From Gemmatimonadales bacterium (GTDB lineage: Bacteria; Gemmatimonadota; Gemmatimonadetes; Gemmatimonadales; GWC2-71-9): DNA of 64,000 nt. The position numbers and the translations under genes were made by a program. The stretch spans positions 1 to 64,000 of the forward strand of contig DASYCE010000002.1 in NCBI GenBank assembly GCA_036500345.1. Reading direction: 5' to 3'. How positions within the stretch are numbered: position 1 is the first letter of the stretch; each line of letters begins with the position of its first letter. Shown here one piece after another: positions 9,607 through 19,026 of the stretch. The notes beneath the pieces were generated by a model. It was not told the origin of the DNA. It searched no databases and worked only from the letters and a program-made list of their open reading frames with translations.

Positions 9607-11415
9607 TCACTTCAGGCGCGGCTTGGTTGTCCGCGGTGCCTTCTCGCACGTCGGCCAGGCGCCGCCGCCACGACCACCACGTCCTGCTGCTGCACCCTGC
9701 GAAAGATCAGCCTTTTCGTGCGGAATCATCGTGGGATCTTCCGACGCCTCGTACGCCAGCATCGCGGTGAGGGTGGCGTTGTACATCAGGTCGGGGAAGA
9801 CCACCTTGTCGTACGTGTCGCGCTCGGTGTGCCAGGTCAGCGTGCCGTAATCCCAGCTAGCCGCGCCGAGGTCGCCGGTCGGCACGCCGTAGCAGGTGAA
9901 CGAGTACCCATCGCTGCCGCTCCCTGACGGGCCGCCGACGCCGACCGGTCCGAGGGGGCCACCCCACTCGGTGGGGACCTTGCTCAGCCACATGTTCACG
10001 TGCTCCGGACCGTGCGCCATCCCGCCGGCGCCAACGCGCTGGATCCGGCCGGTGCCGTTGTCCTGATTGAAGACATCCTGCAGCCCCTTGATCACTTCGG
10101 GATGATCCTCGGTGAACGCCTTTGAACCGACTTCACCTTCCTCTTCGCCGCTCCAGTGGCCGGCGATGATGGTGCGCTTGGGATGCGGGTACGCCTTGCG
10201 GAGAATCCGCATTGCTTCGAGCATCGTCAGCGTGCCGGTACCGTTGTCGGTGGCGCCCGACGACCCATCCCACGAATCGAAATGTGAAGAGAGGACGACG
10301 TACTCGTCCGGCTTTTCACTTCCCTTGACCATCGCAACGACGTTGAAGACCGGCTGCTCGCCGAGCAGCTTGCCGTCGAGGTCGAGCCGGATCTTCGGCT
10401 GGTCGCCGGCATCGGTGAGGCGGTAGACGAGGCCGTAATCTTCGCAATTGAGCGCGACGGCAGGGGTCCTGGTGTTGTACGTCTCGAAGACTTCCATCGC
10501 GCCGACGCCGCCCTCGCTGCCGCGGTTGCGGTCCTGCGCCGCGATCGCTGCCCGGAGTGCCACGCTGTCGATCGTCGCGGTGCCGGTGGCGAGATCGAGC
10601 GTCATCGGGACGGTGGCGTTGGCGCCCCGACCACCGGCGCCGCCGCGCCCGCCGGCTGCACCACCGCGGCCACCGGCGCCCCCACGTCCCGCCGCGTTGG
10701 GATCGGTGTAGGCCAGCTTCGGCCGCGAGGTGATGATCCCGGCGGCACCGCCCTGTTCCAGCCGGACGCCGAGTTCACCGCCGCCGAGTGCCGCGGAATA
10801 TCCGGTGCCGCGAACGTTGCGTCCGCCCCATTCCGTCTTGGCTTCGACGACGGCCTTCGCCATCGCGGCCGCTTCCGCCGGCGTGCCCAGGGCGTTGTAC
10901 TGCTCCTGGGAGCGGCAGGTCGGCATCGGCGCGGAGATCATGACCAGCTTCCCCTTCGCCTGCGGCAACCATTTCACGAATTCGGTGCTGTCCTTGAAGC
11001 GCGGCAGGATGACGATCCCGTCGACAACCGGCTTGCCGTTCGTTCCGGGCGAGTACCCGACCATCTGTCCTTCGAGCGAACGCACCCGTGGATAGACCAG
11101 GTCGATATGTGACGGTCCGCGAATCCATCCGCGCCACGTGCCGTACTTCTCTTCCTTCGCGTCGATGCCGAACGACTTGTACATCGCGACGAGCCAGTCC
11201 TGCGCCCGCTTGAGGTTCGGCGTCCCCATCAACCGCGGTCCCAGCGAGTCGAAGAGCGAATGCGCTTCCGCGGGGAGATGAGTGCTGTCCATCCCGATCG
11301 CGTAGATGTTCTTGATGACCGGGTCGCCGGTCGGGAAGGTTTGCGCTGCCGCGGTGTGCAGCGTAAGGGCCGTGGCCAGTGCCGCCGCGACGGGGGCGAA
11401 TCGAATGCGAGTCAT
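9607..11415 (-). CDS. Secreted M28 family metallopeptidase
   Basis: 602-residue exported di-zinc aminopeptidase/carboxypeptidase of the M28 family. The signal peptide is MTRIRFAPVAAALATALT then ...TAAAQ. The catalytic core has SSHFDSWDGSSGATDNG (first zinc His and bridging Asp), SGEEEGEVGSKAF (general base Glu and zinc Glu), QDNGTGRI and LTWHTERDTYDKV (last zinc His). A PA-type insert with a glycine/arginine-rich stretch (around 10625-10690) lies before the core, as in carboxypeptidase Q-like proteins. ATG at 11415 was chosen because it gives the signal peptide. A TATAAT box lies 43 bases upstream. Confidence 0.88.
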   Translation of the reverse strand: MTRIRFAPVAAALATALTLHTAAAQTFPTGDPVIKNIYAIGMDSTHLPAEAHSLFDSLGPRLMGTPNLKRAQDWLVAMYKSFGIDAKEEKYGTWRGWIRGPSHIDLVYPRVRSLEGQMVGYSPGTNGKPVVDGIVILPRFKDSTEFVKWLPQAKGKLVMISAPMPTCRSQEQYNALGTPAEAAAMAKAVVEAKTEWGGRNVRGTGYSAALGGGELGVRLEQGGAAGIITSRPKLAYTDPNAAGRGGAGGRGGAAGGRGGAGGRGANATVPMTLDLATGTATIDSVALRAAIAAQDRNRGSEGGVGAMEVFETYNTRTPAVALNCEDYGLVYRLTDAGDQPKIRLDLDGKLLGEQPVFNVVAMVKGSEKPDEYVVLSSHFDSWDGSSGATDNGTGTLTMLEAMRILRKAYPHPKRTIIAGHWSGEEEGEVGSKAFTEDHPEVIKGLQDVFNQDNGTGRIQRVGAGGMAHGPEHVNMWLSKVPTEWGGPLGPVGVGGPSGSGSDGYSFTCYGVPTGDLGAASWDYGTLTWHTERDTYDKVVFPDLMYNATLTAMLAYEASEDPTMIPHEKADLSQGAAAGRGGRGGGAWPTCEKAPRTTKPRLK

Positions 11416-11457
11416 CGAGCGTTCCGGGTGCGTGGAGAGGGGGTCATGACAGCCAGT

Positions 11458-11463
11458 ATTATA
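11458..11463 (-). promoter_or_regulatory. Candidate -10 box for the M28 peptidase gene
   Basis: The minus strand reads a perfect TATAAT here, with the peptidase ATG about 43 bases downstream. A 17-base spacer would put a poor -35 (CTGCAC) upstream. It is the only perfect consensus -10 noticed in an intergenic stretch of this window. Confidence 0.5.
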
Positions 11464-11511
11464 TGGAGACATGCGGCGCCGTGCAGGTTCAGCTTGCAAC
11501 GGCCGCGACGG

Positions 11512-14457
11512 TCACTCGCCTTGATGGAGCGCCAAGCGCACTACTTCAGCGAGGTGGAGCGGAATCCTGCCGGTTTGCTGCACGATCTGCTCGTAGCAGG
11601 AGAAGCCATTCGCCACGATCAGCATGTCGCCGTCGGTAGCGCGGACCGCCGGAAGCAGCCGCTGCTCGCCGATTGCGATCGAGAGGTCGTACTTGTCGGC
11701 TTCGAACCCGAACGACCCCGCCATTCCGCAGCACCCCGAATCGAGCAGCTGATAGTCGAGTTCGAGTGACTTCATCACCGACTCCTCCGCCTTCATCGTC
11801 ATCACCGCCTTGTGATGGCAGTGGCCATGGACCATCGCGCGGCGCCGCAGCGGCCGCGTGCGAAAGTCGCGGTCGGCGAGAAACTCGCTGAGCATCACGG
11901 TCTGCTGCGACAGTCGCCGGGCGTCGTCATCGTCGGGAAAGAGCCCGATGAGTTCGTCGCGAAACGCCGCCACGCAACTCGGCTCGAGCCCGACGATCGG
12001 CGTGCCGGCGCGGATGTCGTCGCGCAGCGAGTCGATGGTGCGGCGCCAGAGTTGCTTGGCGCGGTCGAGCATCCCCCAGTCGTAGAGCGGTCGTCCGCAG
12101 CAGAGCGGGCGGGGCGGGATCGCCACGTCGTACCCCGCGCCTTCGAGCACTTCCACTGCCGCAATCGCCGGTGACGTCCTGAAGTAGTTGCTGAAGGTGT
12201 CGGGCCAGAGCAGCACGCGCGGCTTGCCGGTCGGCGGCTTCTTTCTGCGCCGGAACCAGCTGCGGAAGGTCGGATGCGCAAATCGCGGGATGCGCCGTTC
12301 GAGCGCGATCCCTCCGACGGCCTTGAGGAGGGCCGACAGCGGCGGCGTCTGCGTGACGATGTTCACCAGCGGCGCGATCGGCGCGGCGAACCGGGCCCAC
12401 TCGTGAATCAACCCCATGGTGTAGGCGGTCCGCGGGCGGACGCGCCCTTCGTAGTGGTGCGAGAGGAACTCGGCCTTGTAGGTCGCCATGTCGACACTGA
12501 CCGGGCAGTCGCGCTTGCACCCCTTGCACGCGAGGCAGAGGTCGAGGGCGTCGTGCACGGCGTCACTCTTCCATCCGTCGTCGATCGGGTCGCCCTCCAG
12601 CATCTCGAAGAGGAGCCGGGCACGGCCGCGGGTGGAGTCTTCTTCCTCGCGCGTCGCGGCGTAGCTGGGGCACATCGTTCCCGCGCCGTCGGTGCGGCGG
12701 CAGAGGCCGACGCCCACGCATCGTCCCGCGGCGTGCGCAAACGATCCGTGATCATCGGCGAACGCAAAATGGGTGACGACCGGGAGCGGGGAATAGCTGG
12801 GGCCGATGCGCAGATCCTGATCGGGCCGGCGCGGATGCACCACGCGGCCGGGATTCATCCGGTTGTCGGGATCCCACGCCGCCTTGAACTCCTCGAACGC
12901 CCGCACCAGATCGGCGCCGTACATCCTGGTGAGGAAGATGCCGCGCGCCTGACCGTCGCCGTGCTCGCCGGAGATCGATCCGCCGTACTTCACCACCAGA
13001 TCGGCGGCGCGGTCGAGGAATCGCATCCACGTGGCGACGCCTCCCTCTGTCGTGAGGTCGAAGTCGATGCGGCAATGGACGCAGCCGTGGCCGAAATGCC
13101 CGTACAGCACGGTGTGATAACCGAACTCGGCGAGGAGGTCGCGGAATTCGCGGAGATATTTCCCGAGATGCTCCGGTGCGACGGCGGCATCTTCCCAGCC
13201 TTCGTGGGTCGGCTTCATCCCCGGAGGATTGGCCGCAATTCCGAGTGCCGCCTCCCGCACTTCCCAGAGTTTCCGCGCCTCGCCGTCGTCATCGAAGATC
13301 GCGGCGTGAGGAGGAGCGGCACCCGATGTGATCCCGGACACGAATTCCTTCGCCTGCGACGTCGCGCCTTCCTTGGTGTCGTCGCCGAATTCCACCAGGA
13401 GCCAGCCGCGTCCCTCTGGCAGGAGGGCGAGCTGCTCGGTGTTCATGTCGCGCCGCTTCATCATGTCGATCATCACATCGTCCATCCCCTCGAGACCGAC
13501 CGGCTTGTGCGCCATGATCTCCGGGACGTGATCCGCAGCGATATACGCATCGGGATATCCCAGCACGACCAGCGTGCGCTTCGGCCGCGCAGGGATGAGT
13601 CGAACGGTTGCGCCGAGGACCATGACGCAGGTTCCCTCGGTGCCGACCAGCGCGTGTGCGACGTTGAAGCCGTGTTCGGGAAGGAGTGCTTCAAGGTTGA
13701 ATCCCGAGACACGCCGCGGGATCTGGACGAATCGCTCGCGGATCCGGTCGGCATACGTGTCGCGGATCTGCCGCAGCGCCCGATAGATCTCGGCGCGACG
13801 GCCGCCACTTGCGACGATCGTGGCGAATTCGTCGTCGCCGGTCGGACCGACCGTGAACCGCTGGCCGTCGTAGGTGAGGATGTCGAGATCGATCACCTGG
13901 TGGGACGTGAGCGGGCCGGGCCCGAAGAATTGCGACATCACCGAATGCACGCCGCACGAATTGTTGCCGATCATCCCGCCGAGGGTGTTGCGATTGTGGG
14001 TGGCGGGATCGGGACCGAAGGTGAGGCCGTGCGGCGCCGCGGCGCGGCGCAGGTCATCGAGCACGCACCCCGGTTCAACGGTGGCGATGCGCTGACGCGC
14101 ATTCAACGTGGTGATCCGGTTGAAGTACTTCGACGAATCGATGATCACCGCGACGTTGCACGCCTGCCCGGCCAGCGACGTCCCTCCGCCGCGCGGCGTG
14201 ACCGGGACGCCGTGCTTGCGGCAGATGGCCACGGTGCGGACCACATCCTCGGCGGTGCGCGGCAGCACCACGCCGATCGGGACATGCCGGTAGTTGGATG
14301 CGTCGGTGGACCACGCCGCGCGGCTTCCCGCGTCGAAGCGTACTTCGCCGGTCACCTGGCGGCGGAGTTCGCGTTCGAGATCGGCACCGGGTGCGGGCGG
14401 GTGGTGTGGGGTCAGATCGTGTCCTCGCGTCGCGCGTGGTCCATTTCGACGAACCAA
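11512..14457 (-). CDS. YdiJ-like FAD-binding and Fe-S dehydrogenase (D-2-hydroxyacid type)
   Basis: 981-residue single-chain dehydrogenase with, in order: a FAD-binding type 4 domain (RGGGTSLAGQACN), the FAD-oxidase C-terminal domain with the HFGHGCVHCRIDF metal/substrate motif, two ferredoxin-like cysteine clusters (GVGLCRRTDGAGTMCPSY and CLACKGCKRDCP), and two cysteine-rich CCG domains (PLCCGRPLYDWG and SGCCGMAGSFGFE). This equals GlcD plus GlcF fused, as in E. coli YdiJ (about 1,018 residues), reported to oxidise D-2-hydroxyglutarate or D-lactate-like substrates and pass electrons to the quinone pool. The annotated TTG start is uncertain; the conserved region begins near residue 25. It is divergent from the multicopper oxidase gene. 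Confidence 0.88.
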   Translation of the reverse strand: MVRRNGPRATRGHDLTPHHPPAPGADLERELRRQVTGEVRFDAGSRAAWSTDASNYRHVPIGVVLPRTAEDVVRTVAICRKHGVPVTPRGGGTSLAGQACNVAVIIDSSKYFNRITTLNARQRIATVEPGCVLDDLRRAAAPHGLTFGPDPATHNRNTLGGMIGNNSCGVHSVMSQFFGPGPLTSHQVIDLDILTYDGQRFTVGPTGDDEFATIVASGGRRAEIYRALRQIRDTYADRIRERFVQIPRRVSGFNLEALLPEHGFNVAHALVGTEGTCVMVLGATVRLIPARPKRTLVVLGYPDAYIAADHVPEIMAHKPVGLEGMDDVMIDMMKRRDMNTEQLALLPEGRGWLLVEFGDDTKEGATSQAKEFVSGITSGAAPPHAAIFDDDGEARKLWEVREAALGIAANPPGMKPTHEGWEDAAVAPEHLGKYLREFRDLLAEFGYHTVLYGHFGHGCVHCRIDFDLTTEGGVATWMRFLDRAADLVVKYGGSISGEHGDGQARGIFLTRMYGADLVRAFEEFKAAWDPDNRMNPGRVVHPRRPDQDLRIGPSYSPLPVVTHFAFADDHGSFAHAAGRCVGVGLCRRTDGAGTMCPSYAATREEEDSTRGRARLLFEMLEGDPIDDGWKSDAVHDALDLCLACKGCKRDCPVSVDMATYKAEFLSHHYEGRVRPRTAYTMGLIHEWARFAAPIAPLVNIVTQTPPLSALLKAVGGIALERRIPRFAHPTFRSWFRRRKKPPTGKPRVLLWPDTFSNYFRTSPAIAAVEVLEGAGYDVAIPPRPLCCGRPLYDWGMLDRAKQLWRRTIDSLRDDIRAGTPIVGLEPSCVAAFRDELIGLFPDDDDARRLSQQTVMLSEFLADRDFRTRPLRRRAMVHGHCHHKAVMTMKAEESVMKSLELDYQLLDSGCCGMAGSFGFEADKYDLSIAIGEQRLLPAVRATDGDMLIVANGFSCYEQIVQQTGRIPLHLAEVVRLALHQGE

Positions 14458-14543
14458 AGGTACCGCGACCGGCAGCGGTGATCACCACGCCTGCTCCGGA
14501 GACGATCGCCGCCGGTGCGCCAGCGACAGCGACGGATCCTCTG

Positions 14544-14572
14544 TTGACAAGCTGGGAACTGCCCTCGACCTT
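14544..14572 (+). promoter_or_regulatory. Candidate sigma-70 promoter of the multicopper oxidase gene
   Basis: A perfect TTGACA (14544-14549) is followed after 17 bases by GACCTT (14567-14572), a weak -10. The oxidase ATG lies 25 bases further. It is in the 140-base divergent gap between the YdiJ-like gene and the oxidase. Confidence 0.4.
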
Positions 14573-14597
14573 AGGCGAACTCCTACCAGGCCATCAC

Positions 14598-16493
14598 ATG
14601 CGCTTCGGACTCCTTGCCCCGCTGGGTGGTCTGCTCCTCATGGCGCCCGTGACCGCGCCGCCGGCGGCTGCGGGGCATCGCGGTCGTCAGCCGATCGCCT
14701 TCAACGACAATCGAGTCCACGCCGGGACGATCAGTGGTGCCGCGCTCTCGGTGGCACTCGTGGTCGATACCGGTGACTGGCGCCCCTTCGGCGCCGATCA
14801 CCGAGGGATTCCGATGCTGGCTTTCGGCGAAGCGGGGAAGCCGCTCCAGGATCCGGGACCGATGCTTCGCGTGGTGCGCGGAACAATGGTGCGCGTTGTC
14901 ATTCGCAATCGCACCGGGGCGCGGGTGGTGATCCACGGACTATCGGCGCGGCGGGGCGCCGTGATGGACACGATTGTGGTCGCGGCGGGCGCCACGGCCC
15001 ACGCCGCCTTTCGTGCCGATGTCGAGGGGACCTACTACTACTGGGGATCGTCGCACGGCGAGGATTTCGAGGCTCGCGACATCGACGACTCGCACTTGAG
15101 CGGTGCCTTCATCGTCGATCCGCCCGGTCCGGTCGCGCCTGACCGGGTCTTCGTGATCGAACGATACTCCGCCGACACGCTGCCCAACGGACAATCGGAT
15201 TTCTACCACGATCTCTTCACCTTCAACGGGAAGCCGTGGCCCAACACCGAACGGCTGACCTACACGCTGGGTGATTCCATTCGCTGGCGCATCGTCAATG
15301 CGTCCAACGATCTGCATCCGCTGCATCTGCATGGGTTCTTCTATCGCGTCAACGCGCGCGGAGACGTCGCCCGTGACACCGTCTACTGGGCGAACCAGCA
15401 ACGGATGGGCGTGACCGAGTCGATCCTCGATGGCACCACTGCCGACATCGCATGGCGCGCCGACCGTCCGGGAGACTGGATTTTCCACTGCCATCTCCCG
15501 CCGCACGTCGTGCCGAACACCGCCATCGGTCCCGACACCGAGCCGACCGGGCCCAGGGTGCAGCACATCGTCGACGGGTACCCGGGGCACGAGACGATGA
15601 ACCACGCCATGACCGGGATGGGTGGTCTCGTCATCGGCGTCACGATTGTGGCACCACACGGCTGGCACTCATACACCGGTTCGCGCCGCACGATCAGGCT
15701 GGTGGTGGAATCCGATTCCGCTCCCGCCGACACCGCACGCCGGTTTCGCTACGTCGTGAGCGCGACTCCCGGCTCGGCGCCGCTTCCGCAACCGGCCGGC
15801 GGGATTGCACCGACGCTGATTCTTCGTCGCGGTGAGCCGACCAGGATCTGGGTGGTCAACCATTCACCGGAAATGACTGCAGTGCACTGGCACGGAATGG
15901 AGCTCGAGAGCTACTACGACGGCGTTGCTGGAGTGAGCGGCGATCCGAAGTCGCTCGAACCGCCGATCATGCCGGGAGATTCGTTCGAAGTGCTGATGAC
16001 GCCACCGCGTGCCGGAACATTCATCTACCACACCCACTTCAATGACGTGCGGCAGCTCCTGCACGGCCTCTACGGTCCGCTCATCGTGCTCGATTCGGCC
16101 GAACATTGGAATCCGTCGATCGATCGCGTCTTCATGATCGGAGACAACACCACATTCCTGCCGGTGCTCAACGGATCGCGAACTCCCGAACCAGTGACGT
16201 TGAAGACGGGTACATCGTATCGCTTCCGGTTCATCAATATCTCGGTATCGGAGCCCGATGCGATTGCAACGCTTCTCCATGATGGTGTTCCGATCGAGTG
16301 GACGGCGATCGCGAAGGACGGCGCGGCGCTGCCGCCCTGGCAGCGGACGACCGGCGATGCGCGGCAGGCGATCAACATCGGCGAGACCTTCGATTTCACG
16401 GTCCAATCAGCCGACACGTCGTCGACGATGCTCGATATCCATCATTTCAACGGGGCGCCGATGGTGCACCAGGTGATCCGCTTCGTCAAATGA
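14598..16493 (+). CDS. Multicopper oxidase with permuted copper motifs
   Basis: 631-residue exported protein (signal peptide ending near ...PPAAAG) of the multicopper oxidase superfamily. It oxidises metals or phenols at a type 1 copper and reduces O2 at a trinuclear cluster. The ligand motifs are H240-P-L-H243-L-H245-G, H297-C298-H299-L-P-P-H303, H430-W-H432-G and H478-T-H480. All four sets are present, but in laccase-type enzymes HWHG and HxH come first and HPxHLHG/HCHxxxH last; here the order is reversed. The protein appears to hold four cupredoxin domains, with the copper motifs in the second and third. ATG 14598 was chosen over upstream frames because it opens the signal peptide. Substrate unknown. 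Confidence 0.85.
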   Translation: MRFGLLAPLGGLLLMAPVTAPPAAAGHRGRQPIAFNDNRVHAGTISGAALSVALVVDTGDWRPFGADHRGIPMLAFGEAGKPLQDPGPMLRVVRGTMVRVVIRNRTGARVVIHGLSARRGAVMDTIVVAAGATAHAAFRADVEGTYYYWGSSHGEDFEARDIDDSHLSGAFIVDPPGPVAPDRVFVIERYSADTLPNGQSDFYHDLFTFNGKPWPNTERLTYTLGDSIRWRIVNASNDLHPLHLHGFFYRVNARGDVARDTVYWANQQRMGVTESILDGTTADIAWRADRPGDWIFHCHLPPHVVPNTAIGPDTEPTGPRVQHIVDGYPGHETMNHAMTGMGGLVIGVTIVAPHGWHSYTGSRRTIRLVVESDSAPADTARRFRYVVSATPGSAPLPQPAGGIAPTLILRRGEPTRIWVVNHSPEMTAVHWHGMELESYYDGVAGVSGDPKSLEPPIMPGDSFEVLMTPPRAGTFIYHTHFNDVRQLLHGLYGPLIVLDSAEHWNPSIDRVFMIGDNTTFLPVLNGSRTPEPVTLKTGTSYRFRFINISVSEPDAIATLLHDGVPIEWTAIAKDGAALPPWQRTTGDARQAINIGETFDFTVQSADTSSTMLDIHHFNGAPMVHQVIRFVK

Positions 16494-16536
16494 CGTCGCC
16501 GTGACGAGAAGCGGCCGGCATGGTATCTATTCTCCC

Positions 16537-18201
16537 ATGCCAGCCTCTCTCGATTCCGTGCTCGCCACCGATCAGCTGGGGACTCGCCCCGCGCACGCGC
16601 TCGATCCCTCGAGCGAACGCGCCGCTGTCGAGGCGCTGGTCGCCGAGATGGCGCGGCCGTCGCGGCACGTGCTGCAACGCCTTTCCGAGATCCTTGTTGG
16701 TCTGTGCGGCGCGGGCTCTGCCGGCGTATCGCTCCTGGAAGAACCGGACGGTCCTGGCCGTTTCCGGTGGCACGCGCTGACGGGTGCGCTGCGCGAGCAG
16801 CTCTGGGGCGTGATGCCGGGGCACGTCTCCGCGAGTCGAATCGTGGTGGAGCGAGCTGTGCCGCAACTCTACATCCATCCGGCGCGTCACTTCGAGTACC
16901 TGCGCGAGTTGCAGCCGCCGATCGTCGAAGCGCTGGTCGCTCCGCTGCCCGTGGGCGACCGGATTGTCGGTGCGGTCTGGGTCATCGACCATGCCGGCCA
17001 ACGGGGATTCGACGCCGAGGATCTGCGCGTCGTGACACGATGTGCAGCGATCGCCGGCGCCGTGTACGCTGCGCACGAAACGATCGACGCACTGCGCGAC
17101 GCAGGTCGTCGCAAGGACGAATTCCTTGCCGTCCTCAGTCATGAAATGCGGAACCCGCTCGCCGCCATCAGCAACTCGACCCGCTACCTCGCCCGGGCAA
17201 CGGCTTCGGTGCCCGATCAGCGGCAGGCGTGCGCGGTGATCGAGCGCCAGCTGGCGCACGTCGTCCGGCTCAGTGAAGACCTGATCGATGCATCGCGCGT
17301 GGGTCAGGGAAGCCTGGAACTCCGCATGGAGCGCACCGATCTCGTTGCAGCGACGCGTGCCGGCCACGAAGCGGCGATGCCGGCGCTCGCCGAGCACGAC
17401 CGGGAGATCGCCGTCTCGTTGCCCGACCAGCCACTCTTCGTCACCGGTGATCCGGCGCGGCTCGCCCAGATCGTCACCAATCTCCTCACGTCGGCCGCCC
17501 GGCGGACTCGTGCCGGCGGTCTCGTGTCGCTGACCTTGCGGGAGGAGGGCGACGCCGCGGTGCTGCAGCTGGTGAGTGACACTCCGGGGGTCGCGGCCGG
17601 CTGGCCGACCGGCGTCGATCCGTTCGCGGCAGTCGCTCCCGGTCGCCCCGACGAACCACCCGGCATCGGCCTCGCGCTGGCGCGCTCGCTCGTCGAGTTG
17701 CATGGCGGACGGATCGTATCGGTGCAGACCGAGCTCGCGCCGCAAAGCGGTTTTGCCGTGCAGCTGCCGCTCGCAGACAGGGCAGCGACTGGCACCCGGA
17801 TGACCGTTGCGCCGAAGCCGTCTCGTGCACGCGCCGAATTGGACGGTGTGCGACGTCGCGAACGGGTGCTGGTCGTCGACGATTCGGTCGATTCCGGCGA
17901 CTCGCTCGCCCGCCTGCTCAGTTCATGGGGCCACGATGTGCGGACGGCGCAAGGCGCAGTGGCTGGTTTGCGCCTCGAATGGGAGTTCGAGCCGCATGCC
18001 GTGATCCTCGACATCGAAATGCCCGGAAAGAACGGCTATGAGGTGGCGGCCGAACTGCGCGTGCGCCGACGCGACCTGCTGCTCGTGGCACTCAGCGGAC
18101 ACGCGCGTGAGGAAGATCGCGCACGCTCTCTTGCTGCCGGCTTCGACTATCACCTGACCAAGCCGGCGAACGTCGAGTTGCTTCAGCACATTCTCTCATG
18201 A
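16537..18201 (+). CDS. GAF-domain hybrid histidine kinase with receiver
   Basis: About 554 residues with no transmembrane segment, so a cytosolic sensor. An N-terminal GAF-like domain (about 50-180) is followed by a HisKA dimerisation helix with phospho-acceptor H202 in LSHEMRNPL, a HATPase_c domain and a C-terminal receiver with phospho-acceptor D492 in VILDIEMPGKNGYE and the late Lys in TKPAN. The ATPase domain has a good G2 box (GIGLALA) but a degraded G1 box (SDTPGV) and N box (NLLTSAARR). ATG 16537 is preferred to GTG 16501, which lies against the upstream gene. It overlaps the phosphatase gene by four bases, so the two are cotranscribed. The partner regulator is unknown. Confidence 0.85.
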   Translation: MPASLDSVLATDQLGTRPAHALDPSSERAAVEALVAEMARPSRHVLQRLSEILVGLCGAGSAGVSLLEEPDGPGRFRWHALTGALREQLWGVMPGHVSASRIVVERAVPQLYIHPARHFEYLRELQPPIVEALVAPLPVGDRIVGAVWVIDHAGQRGFDAEDLRVVTRCAAIAGAVYAAHETIDALRDAGRRKDEFLAVLSHEMRNPLAAISNSTRYLARATASVPDQRQACAVIERQLAHVVRLSEDLIDASRVGQGSLELRMERTDLVAATRAGHEAAMPALAEHDREIAVSLPDQPLFVTGDPARLAQIVTNLLTSAARRTRAGGLVSLTLREEGDAAVLQLVSDTPGVAAGWPTGVDPFAAVAPGRPDEPPGIGLALARSLVELHGGRIVSVQTELAPQSGFAVQLPLADRAATGTRMTVAPKPSRARAELDGVRRRERVLVVDDSVDSGDSLARLLSSWGHDVRTAQGAVAGLRLEWEFEPHAVILDIEMPGKNGYEVAAELRVRRRDLLLVALSGHAREEDRARSLAAGFDYHLTKPANVELLQHILS

Positions 18202-18956
18202 TGCCGCCGATCCGCAACGCGCGCGCGCTCGCCACCACCTTCGCCCTCAGCGCGATCACTGGATGCGGTGCGTCGCGGCGAGTGACGACAGCGCCAGTAC
18301 CGGTGGCGGCCACCGCACCGGCACCGCGCAACGACATCCACTGGTTTCGATCGTCGGCCGAGTATCGCGGCATCGCGCTGGAGGTCTACCGGTCGGCGGC
18401 CGAGCATCTTCTCGGACTGATTCGAGACCAGCGCGCCGGTACCTGGGCAGTGATCCTCGACGCCGACGAAACCGTGCTCGACAATTCGCTCAGTGAACGC
18501 CGCGACGCCGATCTCGGCCGGGCGTACTCCGAGACCGCATGGGCCGCGTGGGTTCGGGAAAGTGCGGCGACCGCGATCCCGGGTGCCGTCGACTTCACCA
18601 GACAGGTGCACGCGCTCGGCGGCAAGGTGGTGATCGTCTCCAACCGCCCCGATTCGCTCTGCGCGCCGACCCGGGAGAACCTGACCAAGATCGGCGTCGC
18701 GGCGGACATGGTCCTCTGCGGTCCCGCCGGCGTAACCGACAAGAATCCGCGGTTCGAGCGGGTCCAGCAGGGGACTGCCGTCCCCGGGGTGCCCCCGCTG
18801 CACGTCGTCGAATGGATCGGCGACAACATCGAGGACTTTCCGGCGCTGCGTCAGTCGGTGCGTTCGACTCCCGACGGGTACCGCGACTTCGGCGTGAAGT
18901 ACTTCCTCCTTCCCAATCCGATGTACGGCTCGTGGGTCAGGAACGCCGAGCCGTGA
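18198..18956 (+). CDS. Lipoprotein HAD acid phosphatase, e(P4)-like
   Basis: 252-residue envelope phosphatase. A lipobox (AITGC, lipid Cys 23) marks it as a lipoprotein. The class-defining HAD motif LDADETVLDN supplies the nucleophile and acid Asp residues. VSNRPDSLC corresponds to motif II and GDNIEDF to motif IV. This matches the class B/C nonspecific acid phosphatase and 5'-nucleotidase lipoprotein e(P4) family, which dephosphorylates nucleotides in the periplasm or at the outer membrane. The ATG overlaps the kinase stop as ATGA. Confidence 0.85.
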   Translation: MMPPIRNARALATTFALSAITGCGASRRVTTAPVPVAATAPAPRNDIHWFRSSAEYRGIALEVYRSAAEHLLGLIRDQRAGTWAVILDADETVLDNSLSERRDADLGRAYSETAWAAWVRESAATAIPGAVDFTRQVHALGGKVVIVSNRPDSLCAPTRENLTKIGVAADMVLCGPAGVTDKNPRFERVQQGTAVPGVPPLHVVEWIGDNIEDFPALRQSVRSTPDGYRDFGVKYFLLPNPMYGSWVRNAEP

Positions 18957-18989
18957 GCGATCATCGAACCAGCGCTTCGTCAGCAATCC

Positions 18990-19020
18990 TTGACGTGTCA
19001 CGACAAATGATCGATATTGT
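18990..19020 (+). promoter_or_regulatory. Candidate promoter and operator of the marR-type gene
   Basis: TTGACG (18990-18995) and GATATT (19013-19018) are spaced by 17 bases. The dyad TGAC-GT-GTCA (18991-19000) overlaps the -35, where a MarR-family repressor could bind for autoregulation. The ATG follows at 19027. Pattern-based only. Confidence 0.35.
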
Positions 19021-19026
19021 TCACAT

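Noticed and set aside
10625-10695. Short GC-rich repeats as a DNA repeat array
   Set aside because: They encode a Gly/Arg/Ala linker inside the M28 peptidase; similar tracts at 1480-1545 and 26040-26170 are also coding.
12274-14481. 735-codon plus-strand frame over the YdiJ-like gene
   Set aside because: Antisense shadow of a gene with clear FAD and Fe-S motifs.
16501-16536. GTG start for the hybrid kinase
   Set aside because: The extra 12 residues follow the upstream stop too closely, have no ribosome site, and a TATCTATT element overlaps them.
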